DNA of 5,598 nt from an uncultured Methylophaga sp. (GCA_947631375.1 CANRLD010000120.1:1-5598), one strand, 5' to 3'. Positions 1 through 5,598 are shown, numbered from the stretch's first letter. A program made the numbers and translations. Notes: a model not told the origin generated them from the sequence alone.

Positions 1-94
1 ACTATGCGTCCCCCAAGCCAATTCACGCGAAATCATAGTGGGCTCGGGCGGACGAGCAAGAGTGGCAGAAGGAAATACACCATGCGTTCCATAA
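1..94 (+). CDS. GspH/FimT-family minor pseudopilin, C-terminal end only
   Basis: This is the tail of a gene that starts outside the window. Reading from base 2 gives 30 codons ending in TAA at 92-94. The peptide runs CVPQANSREIIVGSGG, then RARVAEGNTPCVP. A short strand (REIIV), then Gly-Arg-Ala-Arg and a final cysteine is how many FimT/FimU/GspH-type pseudopilins end; the two cysteines (codons at 5-7 and 83-85) could pair. Its place directly before pilV fits: in Pseudomonas the gene at this position is fimU, with fimT before that. These proteins are cut by prepilin peptidase and take part in the minor-pilin complex; FimT also binds DNA for natural transformation. The stop lies 13 bases inside pilV. 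FimT and FimU cannot be told apart from the tail alone, so no symbol is given. Confidence 0.75.
   Translation, partial: LCVPQANSREIIVGSGGRARVAEGNTPCVP
69..74 (+). promoter_or_regulatory. Ribosome binding site of pilV
   Basis: AAGGAA lies 7 bases before the ATG at 82, within the last codons of the upstream gene. It decides the pilV start: the in-frame ATG at 4 would add 26 residues of arginine-rich sequence before the prepilin leader and has no such site visible. Confidence 0.7.
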
Positions 95-561
95 TTAAGC
101 CCACCTTGAACCGGCAGCATGGTTTTACCCTGCTGGAAGTGATGATCGCTGTTTTTATTCTGGCTGTCGGCTTATTGGGTTTAGCACAACTACAAATCAC
201 CGCGATGAAATTCGCACAAACCGCGGAACTGCGCTCACAAGCCACTCTATTGGCAGGCGATATTCTCGACAGCATGCGTGCCAACCAAGCCGATGCCCAT
301 GCAGGACATTATGCGATTTCGTTAAATGATGCCTCCCCCAGCACAGCGAGTTCCGTTGCCCAGGCCGATATTGCCGCATGGCGTACCAATCTGGCCAACG
401 TGCTACCTGCTGGCAATGGTCAAATCAATTGCGACACCTTTGATCCACTAATTGAGTTTCGCTGTGATATCACCATCGTCTGGTGTGATATCACCACGGA
501 TAATTGCAGTGATGCCGATAATGCTGACTTATCATCGATTTTCATCAGCGGGGGCATTTAA
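82..561 (+). CDS. pilV: Type IV pilus minor pilin PilV
   Basis: This encodes a 159-residue minor pilin. A 14-residue basic leader ends RQHG, followed by the class III cleavage site G14^F15 and the motif FTLLEV, with the conserved +5 glutamate at E19. The hydrophobic helix runs to about residue 38 and continues into a helix (QITAMKFAQTAELRSQA) typical of the PilV family. By family knowledge, prepilin peptidase PilD removes the leader and methylates the new N terminus, and PilV joins PilW, PilX and FimU in the complex that primes assembly and supports PilY1 at the tip. Start chosen at 82 for the Shine-Dalgarno match and normal leader length. It overlaps the upstream gene by 13 bases and its TAA abuts the pilW GTG. 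Odd: the C-terminal end holds four cysteines (117, 128, 135, 142), with Cys-Asp-Ile-Thr occurring twice seven residues apart. Confidence 0.93.
   Translation: MRSIIKPTLNRQHGFTLLEVMIAVFILAVGLLGLAQLQITAMKFAQTAELRSQATLLAGDILDSMRANQADAHAGHYAISLNDASPSTASSVAQADIAAWRTNLANVLPAGNGQINCDTFDPLIEFRCDITIVWCDITTDNCSDADNADLSSIFISGGI
463..496 (+). repeat. 13-bp direct repeat forming a bulged hairpin inside pilV
   Basis: TGTGATATCACCA occurs at 463-475 and again at 484-496, exactly 21 bases (seven codons) apart, so both copies encode Cys-Asp-Ile-Thr. Each contains the perfect palindrome GTGATATCAC. Because of this, 464-475 can pair with 481-494: 7 bp and 5 bp separated by a 2-base bulge (486-487), with loop TCGTC at 476-480. 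Function is unknown; it may be a by-product of a protein-level duplication. Confidence 0.6.
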
Positions 562-569
562 GTGCCCCC
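550..569 (+). promoter_or_regulatory. Hairpin burying the pilW ribosome site and start
   Basis: GGGGGCA at 550-556 is the exact reverse complement of TGCCCCC at 563-569, leaving a 6-base loop (TTTAAG) that holds the pilV stop codon. The left arm includes the only Shine-Dalgarno-like run for pilW (GGGGG, 7 bases before the start), and the right arm includes the last two bases of the GTG start. In mRNA this stem would hide pilW initiation until ribosomes finishing pilV open it. No T-run follows, so it does not look like a terminator. The pairing is seen directly; the coupling role is inferred. Confidence 0.6.
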
Positions 570-1593
570 CCTCAAGCATAAGCAAACTGGTTTATCACTC
601 GTGGAATTGATGGTCGCCCTTGTGGTTGGCCTGATTCTGGTTGCCGGAGTCATTGAGTTATTTACTAATAATCGTCAGGTTTACCGCATGCAAGACGCGC
701 AATCACGTTTGCAAGAATCCGGACGTTACGCCATGCAGTTTTTAACAGAAAGCATCGAAAAAGCCGGTTATCTCGGTTGTGCAACCCGCTCTGATGTCAT
801 CCTCAATAACACCTTAAATGGTTCAAGCACTTTTCTTTGGGACTTCAGTCGCCCGTTGGAAGGCAATGAAGCAAGCGGCAACAACCAGTGGACGCCAACG
901 TTAGATGCCAGCATTACTTCCGCCCTTGGTGGCAGCGATACCATCACCGTTCGCACAGTTGATTCACCTGAAATGCGCGTTGACATCCACCCAGCTTCCA
1001 GTCCGCCGGGTGAGTCAGCAATTGTTGTTCATAGCGGCACCCATCTCAGGCAAGGCGATATTGTGCTGGCGCATAATTGTGTAGCGGCAGCCGTGTTTCA
1101 GATTACCTCAAGTGATGCACAAGCCCATGGCGGTACACTGGCACATGCTGCCGGCGGAGCTTCCAACCCCGGCAATGCCACAGCAGCTTTGGGCTATCAT
1201 TTTGGCGATGGCTGGATTAACCGCCTGAGCACTAACAGCTTTTATATTCGTAACAATCCTGCCGGTATTCCTTCGCTTTATCGCAAAACGTTTAATCAAG
1301 CAGCTGAAGAGCTGGTTGAAGGCATTGAGCAAATGCAAATTACCTATGGTGTGGATACCACCGGCGATGGTTCTGCCGATGAATATCGGGCTGCCGATAC
1401 TGTTGGCAACTGGAACAATGTAGTTAGCGTACGTATCAGTCTGCTTGCTGTCAGTCTTCAGGATAACCTCACTGTGGATGGTCCGCAGGGATACTTCTTT
1501 AATGGTCAACAAGTTGCTCCCGAAGAAGTTGGTGATCGCAGATTACGCCGGGTATTTAGCCGAACCATTGCACTGCGTAATCGCGTGTTATAA
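562..1593 (+). CDS. pilW: Type IV pilus minor pilin / assembly protein PilW
   Basis: This encodes 343 residues with a short leader (MPPLKHKQTG) and a prepilin cleavage site after G10. The mature protein starts LSLVELMVALVVG, with Leu rather than Phe at +1, as is common in PilW, and the +5 glutamate at E15. The membrane helix covers about residues 11-32 and runs on into a long amphipathic helix to about 68. Two cysteines (C73, C173) may form one disulfide. The family signature LVEGIEQMQITYGVD is at 251-265, followed by a calcium-loop-like DTTGDGSAD (265-273). The end, TIALRNRVL, is also typical. PilW acts in the inner membrane with PilV and PilX to prime pilus assembly and display PilY1. The GTG start at 562 directly follows the pilV stop; the next in-frame ATG (610) lies inside the membrane helix and would destroy the prepilin signal. 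Initiation is probably coupled to pilV. Confidence 0.93.
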   Translation: MPPLKHKQTGLSLVELMVALVVGLILVAGVIELFTNNRQVYRMQDAQSRLQESGRYAMQFLTESIEKAGYLGCATRSDVILNNTLNGSSTFLWDFSRPLEGNEASGNNQWTPTLDASITSALGGSDTITVRTVDSPEMRVDIHPASSPPGESAIVVHSGTHLRQGDIVLAHNCVAAAVFQITSSDAQAHGGTLAHAAGGASNPGNATAALGYHFGDGWINRLSTNSFYIRNNPAGIPSLYRKTFNQAAEELVEGIEQMQITYGVDTTGDGSADEYRAADTVGNWNNVVSVRISLLAVSLQDNLTVDGPQGYFFNGQQVAPEEVGDRRLRRVFSRTIALRNRVL

Positions 1594-1608
1594 ATATGAG
1601 AATTCCAG

Positions 1609-2157
1609 ATGATGAATAAACAACACGGCGCCGCTCTTATTGTCAGTCTGGTGATCCTAATCGTCATGACTATTATTGGGTTATCGGCAATTAGAACCAG
1701 CGTCATGGAAGAAAAAATGGCGGCCAATGCCCGCGATCAACAGATTGCGCTGCAAGCCACCGAAATGGCCTTACGAGCAGGCGAAGCCTGGATTGCCGCG
1801 CAGACAACCGAACCTGACGTAACAGATAACGGCAGCAGTAATATCTGGACCGCCAATATCATGAGTACCGATGATGATGTCGCCGACAGTTGGTGGCACC
1901 AGCAAAATCAAGCCTGGTGGGATGCAAATGGTGTTCAGGCAAACTCTGATGTTACGTTCAGCAGCAATGAAGCAGAGATTGCGGTCAACCGGCCGCGCTA
2001 CATTATCGAATATCAACAATATGTCGGTGATGATCTGTTAATCGGCACCGGCAGCACGACGACAGGACGTTCTTTTTATCGTATTACCGCCCGCGGCACC
2101 GGAGCCAGCGAACAAGCCAGAGTAATGCTGCAAAGCACCACCGCCAAAAGATATTAA
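1609..2157 (+). CDS. pilX: Type IV pilus minor pilin PilX
   Basis: This encodes 182 residues of the PilX family. A very short leader (MMNKQHG) precedes the likely cleavage site G7^A8 and a hydrophobic helix (AALIVSLVILIVMTIIGLSA, 8-27). Next comes the family block MEEKMAANARDQQIALQA and TEMALRAGEAWI, equivalent to the PilX N-terminal domain. The C-terminal motif FYRITARGTG (156-165) and the RVMLQST strand also match the family. There are no cysteines. Valine replaces the usual +5 glutamate, as expected for PilX and its type II secretion counterpart GspK, which sits at the tip of the pseudopilin complex. The gene starts 15 bases after pilW; a weak GAG at 1598-1600 is 8 bases before the first of two adjacent ATGs (1609, 1612), and the first is preferred. 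PilX is expected to contact PilY1. Confidence 0.92.
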   Translation: MMNKQHGAALIVSLVILIVMTIIGLSAIRTSVMEEKMAANARDQQIALQATEMALRAGEAWIAAQTTEPDVTDNGSSNIWTANIMSTDDDVADSWWHQQNQAWWDANGVQANSDVTFSSNEAEIAVNRPRYIIEYQQYVGDDLLIGTGSTTTGRSFYRITARGTGASEQARVMLQSTTAKRY

Positions 2158-2160
2158 GGA
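2155..2160 (+). promoter_or_regulatory. Ribosome binding site of pilY1
   Basis: TAAGGA matches six bases of the anti-Shine-Dalgarno complement and overlaps the pilX stop codon. It stands 8 bases before the ATG at 2169, but only 0 and 2 bases from the in-frame ATGs at 2160 and 2163. This makes 2169 the best-placed start, and suggests that pilX termination feeds pilY1 initiation. Confidence 0.6.
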
Positions 2161-2168
2161 TGATGAAA

Positions 2169-2234
2169 ATGCGCGTTTTTATTCGGACGCTTTTGAGTTT
2201 TTTTCTGTTGGCGAGTTGTTCAGTCAATAGTGCG
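2169..2234 (+). other. PilY1 signal sequence with a lipobox
   Basis: The N terminus is MRVFIRTLLSFFLLASC: two arginines, a hydrophobic core, then Leu-Ala-Ser-Cys, which fits the lipobox pattern [LVI][ASTVI][GAS]C with C17 as the lipidated residue and Ser at +2 (outer-membrane sorting). Ordinary signal peptidase I cleavage a few residues on (VNS^A, residues 19-22) is also possible, so which peptidase acts is open. Confidence 0.55.
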
Positions 2235-5200
2235 CCGCTCAGCTTGAGTAATGTACCGCTTTACTTGGGCGGTTCTGTCGATCCAAACATCATGTTTATT
2301 CTGGATGATTCAGGCTCGATGATGTTTGAAACCATGCCCGACTCGTTAACCAACCTGTTTTCACAAAGCTGTTGTACCAACTATCAAATGTGGGTTTACC
2401 CACGGGTGAATGGCTTACATGGCGCAGGTGATTATGCTGCCACACGCGTGCCCTCTTTTACTCAAAACAGCATTATGAACCGGGTGTTTCGTTCATCCTA
2501 TGTCAACACGCTGTATTACAACCCCGCTGTCACCTATCTGCCATGGGTTAAAGCTGATGGTAGCACCATGCCAAATGCCATCCCATCTGCTGCTCCTAAC
2601 CGCCCATTATTTCCAAGTTTTGGCACCCGCAATCTGACAGCAAATAACACCCAAACTGTTCCGTGGATGGATAACCGAAGTAATTCAAGTACTAATCAGT
2701 CACGCTCCTTCTATCCTGCAGTTTATTGGACCTATACCGGTCCTGAAGTAGCCGATCTAAATGCGGCGATCTCAAACAGCAATAGTGCCTTGTGGACAGC
2801 CAGCAATTACACCCGCACGGAAATTCGCTCCACGACAGCAACCTATAGTGGTCATGGCCGTGAAAACCGAACAGAATGCTCGGGCGGTGTCTGCACCTAT
2901 GCACAGGAAATTCAGAACTTTGCCAATTGGTACACTTATCATCGAAATCGCATATTTGCGGCCAGAGCCGGGATTGGTCGCGCTTTCGCTACCCAACCCG
3001 ACACCATGCGTATTGGTTATGGCACGATCAATAAAAGTTCAAGCGCTGTAGACGGTGTTTCCACCGATACCATCATCACTGGCGTCAGACCCTTTACTGG
3101 CAGTAACCGCACCGCTTTTTACTCTTCTCTTTATGAAAGGGCTATTGATCAAGTCGGTACGCCGTTGCGCCGTGCACTAGGTGCTGCGGGTCAATACTAT
3201 AGCCGTACAGATGCGCGCGGTCCGTGGAGCACAACGCCGGGACAAACGGGTGGAGAAGATCTGATTTGCCGCCAAAGTTATACCATCCTGATGTCTGATG
3301 GCGCGGCTTCCGGTACCAATACAAATGCAGCGTCAGGAAATGCAGCTCAAAACAACGATGGCACCAGCAATAATTCCACCACCAACTCCAATCCAGAGGG
3401 TGCAGACTTTACTTACAGCCCGACCGCGCCATTTAGCGATAATTTAAGTAGTACGCTAGCGGATGCCGCTATGTACTATTGGAAACGAGACTTGCGTCCT
3501 GATCTGGACAACAAAGTCCCCACAAACAGTTTAGATCCTGCCTTTTGGCAACATATGGTGACTTACACGGTTGGGCTGGGGGTCTCTGGCTCAATTGATC
3601 CGGAAGAAGCATTTGCAGCAATTGGCACAAAAACAACGATTAACTGGGGAGATCCGGACTACGCGAACTCAAACTGTACTGGAGATGCTTGTATCGCCCG
3701 GCAGGATGACTTCTTACATGCGGCAGTAAACTCTCGTGGCGGTTTTTTCAGTGCAGCAGAACCCGACACCTTTGCTCGTGAACTTGCCAATGTGCTTTCC
3801 AATATTGCCGACAGGACATCTTCGGCCTCATCTGTTGCTTTGAATTCCGGCTCCATTTCCAGCGACAGCAACGTTTTTCAAGCACGTTTTAATAGTGGCG
3901 ACTGGACCGGGCAATTACTGGCATTCCCTATTGATACCGCCAGTGGCAGCTTGGCCGTCGCCAAGTGGGATGCCAGAAACCTTATTCCCGCGGCAACTGA
4001 CAGAACCATCCTGACCTTTGATGGCACCCAAGGTCAGCCGTTTAGATGGGCCAATATCAGTAATTCACAACAGGCACTGCTCAACAATGATCAAACAGTG
4101 CTGGACTACCTGCGCGGCCAGCAAAGTAACGAACTCAATAACGGCGGTAACTTTCGCAATCGCCAATATTTACTCGGCGATATTATTAATTCAGCGCCTG
4201 CTTTTGTAGCTGCACCGGCGCAGCGTTATCCGGATAACTGGGGAACAGGCGCAGCGGAAAACGCCAATACTTACTCCAGTTTTGTCGGAGCAAATCGGAC
4301 AAGAACACCCATCGTTTACGTTGGCGCCAATGATGGTATGTTGCATGCGTTTCATGCTGATACTGGCGTAGAACTGTTTGCTTATGTGCCTGGCGCGGTC
4401 TATAGCCATCTTACTGGTCTGACCGATCCCAACTATGCTCATCGCTATTATGTAGATGGCAGCCCGACAGTGGTTGATGCGTACATCAATGGCAGTTGGC
4501 GTACTGTTCTGGTTTCGGGACTTGGCGCCGGTGGGCAGGGCATTTTTGCTCTGGACGTTACCAACCCGAACGCTTTTCTCAACGAAAGTAGCGCTGCAAA
4601 TAACGTTTTGTGGGAGTTTACTGATGCTGATGATGCTGACATGGGATACACCTATGGCCAACCCAGTATCGTTCGTTTGCAAAATGGCGATTGGGCGGCA
4701 ATATTCAGTGGCGGCTACAACAACTCGGTAAATAATGCTCTGGATGGCGATAACAGTAATGATAGCACCACCGGCAATGCTGTGCTCTATCTAGTAAACC
4801 TTGCAGATGGCAGTCTGATCAAAAAGTTTGACACTGGTGTCGGCAGCTTTGATGATCCTACCGGCAATAAGCGCCCTAATGGTTTGGCGTCGCCTGCGGC
4901 TGTGGATATCGATGGCGACACCATCGTTGATTATATTTACGCTGGGGATTTATTTGGCAATGTCTGGAAAGTGGATGTAACCGCTAGCAATCCTGCCAAC
5001 TGGAGATTCGCATTTGGAACCGTTACCGCTCCTGCCCCGCTCTATCAAGCCTGTCATGGCACGACCTGTACATCGGAAAATGTACAGCCGATTACCACGC
5101 GCCCACAAGTTGTGCGCCACCCAAGCTCAAACGGTTATCTTGTTCTGTTCGGCACCGGTAAATACTTTGAAATCGGCGATAACAGCACCAACAATCAAGT

Positions 5201-5598
5201 GACACAATCATTTTATGCGATTTGGGATAAGGCGGAGGAAACGCTCACGTCGTTTAATCGCAGCAAATTAAAAGCACGCACTATTACCGATGAGATTAAC
5301 CATAATGGTACAGATTATCGGATTACTTCGGCGGACTCCCCAGGAACAGAGATAGACTGGGAAAAGGAACTCGGTTGGTACATAGATCTGCAAAGTCCCG
5401 GAGCTGACTCCAATCTGGGCGAAAGACAGGTCAGTAACGCCATCGTCCGTAATGGAAAAATCATTTTCACAACCTTATTGCCTTCTGATGACCCTTGTGA
5501 GTTTGGTGGTTCAGGCTGGCTGATGGAGCTGGATTTACGCACTGGCGCACGCTTGCTGTATTCGCCTTTTGATACCAATGATGACGGTTTCTTTAATG
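2169..5598 (+). CDS. pilY1: PilY1 pilus-tip adhesin/mechanosensor, 3' end cut by window
   Basis: The frame stays open from 2160 to the right edge; 1,143 codons are visible from 2169 and the C terminus is missing. After a signal sequence (residues 1-22) comes a von Willebrand A domain of roughly 40-540. It has the MIDAS motif D46-D-S48-G-S50 (in NIMFILDDSGSMM), a likely threonine ligand T331 (VGTPLRRAL) and D377 (TILMSDG). The rest is the PilC/PilY1 beta-propeller, with VYVGANDGMLHAFHADTG, LVSGLGAGGQGIFALDV and YAGDLFGNVWKVDV as strong signatures. D913-x-D915-x-D917-x3-D921 is in the place of the calcium loop that in P. aeruginosa PilY1 controls retraction. A second loop, D1135-x-N1137-x-D1139-G-x2-N1143, is cut by the edge. 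By family knowledge PilY1 sits at the pilus tip, mediates adhesion and surface sensing, and needs the minor pilins for export. Ten of its eleven cysteines lie beyond the signal. ATGs at 2160 and 2163 are alternative starts. Confidence 0.95.
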   Translation, partial: MRVFIRTLLSFFLLASCSVNSAPLSLSNVPLYLGGSVDPNIMFILDDSGSMMFETMPDSLTNLFSQSCCTNYQMWVYPRVNGLHGAGDYAATRVPSFTQNSIMNRVFRSSYVNTLYYNPAVTYLPWVKADGSTMPNAIPSAAPNRPLFPSFGTRNLTANNTQTVPWMDNRSNSSTNQSRSFYPAVYWTYTGPEVADLNAAISNSNSALWTASNYTRTEIRSTTATYSGHGRENRTECSGGVCTYAQEIQNFANWYTYHRNRIFAARAGIGRAFATQPDTMRIGYGTINKSSSAVDGVSTDTIITGVRPFTGSNRTAFYSSLYERAIDQVGTPLRRALGAAGQYYSRTDARGPWSTTPGQTGGEDLICRQSYTILMSDGAASGTNTNAASGNAAQNNDGTSNNSTTNSNPEGADFTYSPTAPFSDNLSSTLADAAMYYWKRDLRPDLDNKVPTNSLDPAFWQHMVTYTVGLGVSGSIDPEEAFAAIGTKTTINWGDPDYANSNCTGDACIARQDDFLHAAVNSRGGFFSAAEPDTFARELANVLSNIADRTSSASSVALNSGSISSDSNVFQARFNSGDWTGQLLAFPIDTASGSLAVAKWDARNLIPAATDRTILTFDGTQGQPFRWANISNSQQALLNNDQTVLDYLRGQQSNELNNGGNFRNRQYLLGDIINSAPAFVAAPAQRYPDNWGTGAAENANTYSSFVGANRTRTPIVYVGANDGMLHAFHADTGVELFAYVPGAVYSHLTGLTDPNYAHRYYVDGSPTVVDAYINGSWRTVLVSGLGAGGQGIFALDVTNPNAFLNESSAANNVLWEFTDADDADMGYTYGQPSIVRLQNGDWAAIFSGGYNNSVNNALDGDNSNDSTTGNAVLYLVNLADGSLIKKFDTGVGSFDDPTGNKRPNGLASPAAVDIDGDTIVDYIYAGDLFGNVWKVDVTASNPANWRFAFGTVTAPAPLYQACHGTTCTSENVQPITTRPQVVRHPSSNGYLVLFGTGKYFEIGDNSTNNQVTQSFYAIWDKAEETLTSFNRSKLKARTITDEINHNGTDYRITSADSPGTEIDWEKELGWYIDLQSPGADSNLGERQVSNAIVRNGKIIFTTLLPSDDPCEFGGSGWLMELDLRTGARLLYSPFDTNDDGFFN
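3309..3401 (+). other. Asn/Ser/Thr-rich low-complexity loop in the PilY1 VWA domain
   Basis: Residues 381-411 directly follow the MIDAS aspartate (LMSDG) and are made largely of Asn, Ser, Thr, Gly and Ala, with nine Asn in about 31 residues. This looks like a flexible surface loop close to the metal site. No exact DNA repeat unit is seen. Confidence 0.55.
4905..4931 (+). other. Calcium-binding loop of the PilY1 beta-propeller
   Basis: Residues 913-921 read DIDGDTIVD, giving acidic ligands at loop positions 1, 3, 5 and 9, followed by the conserved YAGDLFGN. The equivalent loop in P. aeruginosa PilY1 binds calcium and regulates pilus extension and retraction. Position 6 is Thr here rather than the more common Gly. 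Confidence 0.7.
5066..5087 (+). repeat. 8-bp perfect inverted repeat inside pilY1
   Basis: CTGTACAT (5066-5073) and ATGTACAG (5080-5087) are exact reverse complements with a 6-base spacer (CGGAAA). They lie in the codons for TCTSENVQ. No T-run follows, so it is not a terminator. The spacing does not match a LexA box (CTG-N10-CAG). It may be chance. Confidence 0.4.

Noticed and set aside
4..81. Longer PilV start at the ATG at 4
   Set aside because: It adds 26 basic, non-leader-like residues, overlaps the true reading frame of the upstream pseudopilin, and the ATG at 82 has a well-placed AAGGAA.
550..575. Rho-independent terminator between pilV and pilW
   Set aside because: The GC-rich stem is real but no T-run follows, and it sits on the start codon of the next gene.
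1108..1512. 134-codon minus-strand open frame
   Set aside because: It lies wholly antisense to the conserved C-terminal part of PilW and its translation has no recognisable features.
1596..1619. Seven-codon ORF across the pilX start
   Set aside because: It has no visible ribosome site and could arise by chance; no reason to think it is translated.
2761..3051. 96-codon plus-strand frame inside pilY1
   Set aside because: It is out of frame within the VWA domain, which is continuous and conserved; no ribosome site or family match.
4191..4682. 163-codon minus-strand open frame
   Set aside because: It is antisense to the conserved PilY1 propeller, has no recognisable domain, and is explained by the codon pattern of the sense gene.
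5052..5069. Heme-binding CXXCH motif near CHGTTC
   Set aside because: The spacing is CX4C with His directly after the first Cys, not CXXCH; a disulfide loop fits better.
5066..5087. LexA/SOS box
   Set aside because: The CTG and CAG ends are separated by 16 bases, not 10, and the site is deep inside pilY1.
1..5598. CRISPR array, tRNA, rRNA, insertion sequence or phage genes
   Set aside because: No repeat arrays, structured RNA genes, transposase motifs or terminal repeats were seen; the whole window is filled by pilus genes.

Overview
The window is a densely packed, single-strand (+) piece of a type IV pilus minor-pilin operon. In order it holds the last 30 codons of a GspH/FimT-family pseudopilin, then complete pilV, pilW and pilX, then the first ~1,143 codons of pilY1, which runs off the right edge. 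This order is the classical gammaproteobacterial cluster (fimT/fimU-pilV-pilW-pilX-pilY1-pilE), known from Pseudomonas and relatives. Base composition looks close to balanced and slightly AT-rich by eye. That, with the gene order, suggests a Gram-negative, piliated gammaproteobacterium; genus cannot be assigned from this segment.

Layout: 1-94 is the 3' end of the upstream pseudopilin gene, overlapping pilV by 13 bases. 82-561 is pilV. 562-1593 is pilW, which begins with GTG on the base after the pilV stop. 1609-2157 is pilX. 2169 (or 2160) to 5598 is partial pilY1. Gaps between genes are -13, 0, 15 and 11 bases or fewer. No promoter or terminator is visible, so everything here is most simply one transcript started upstream and ended downstream. 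There is no non-coding stretch over 20 bases and no supported gene on the minus strand.

Together (established for the families): the minor pilins are cut by the prepilin peptidase and form a complex in the inner membrane. This complex primes pilus assembly and remains at the tip, carrying PilY1 outward. PilX lacks the usual +5 glutamate and is the counterpart of the GspK tip pseudopilin. PilY1 joins an N-terminal von Willebrand A domain with a metal-binding MIDAS site to a C-terminal calcium-binding beta-propeller, and serves in adhesion, surface sensing and control of retraction.

The most notable details beyond the known operon are: a perfect 7-bp hairpin that buries the pilW ribosome site and start codon and includes a 7-C run; a PilY1 signal sequence with a good lipoprotein lipobox; three separate CX4C micro-loops plus a vicinal cysteine pair in PilY1; a duplicated Cys-Asp-Ile-Thr segment in PilV encoded by a bulged hairpin; and a GRxR motif in the tail of the upstream pseudopilin, like the one tied to DNA uptake in FimT. 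I found no sign of a wholly new system.
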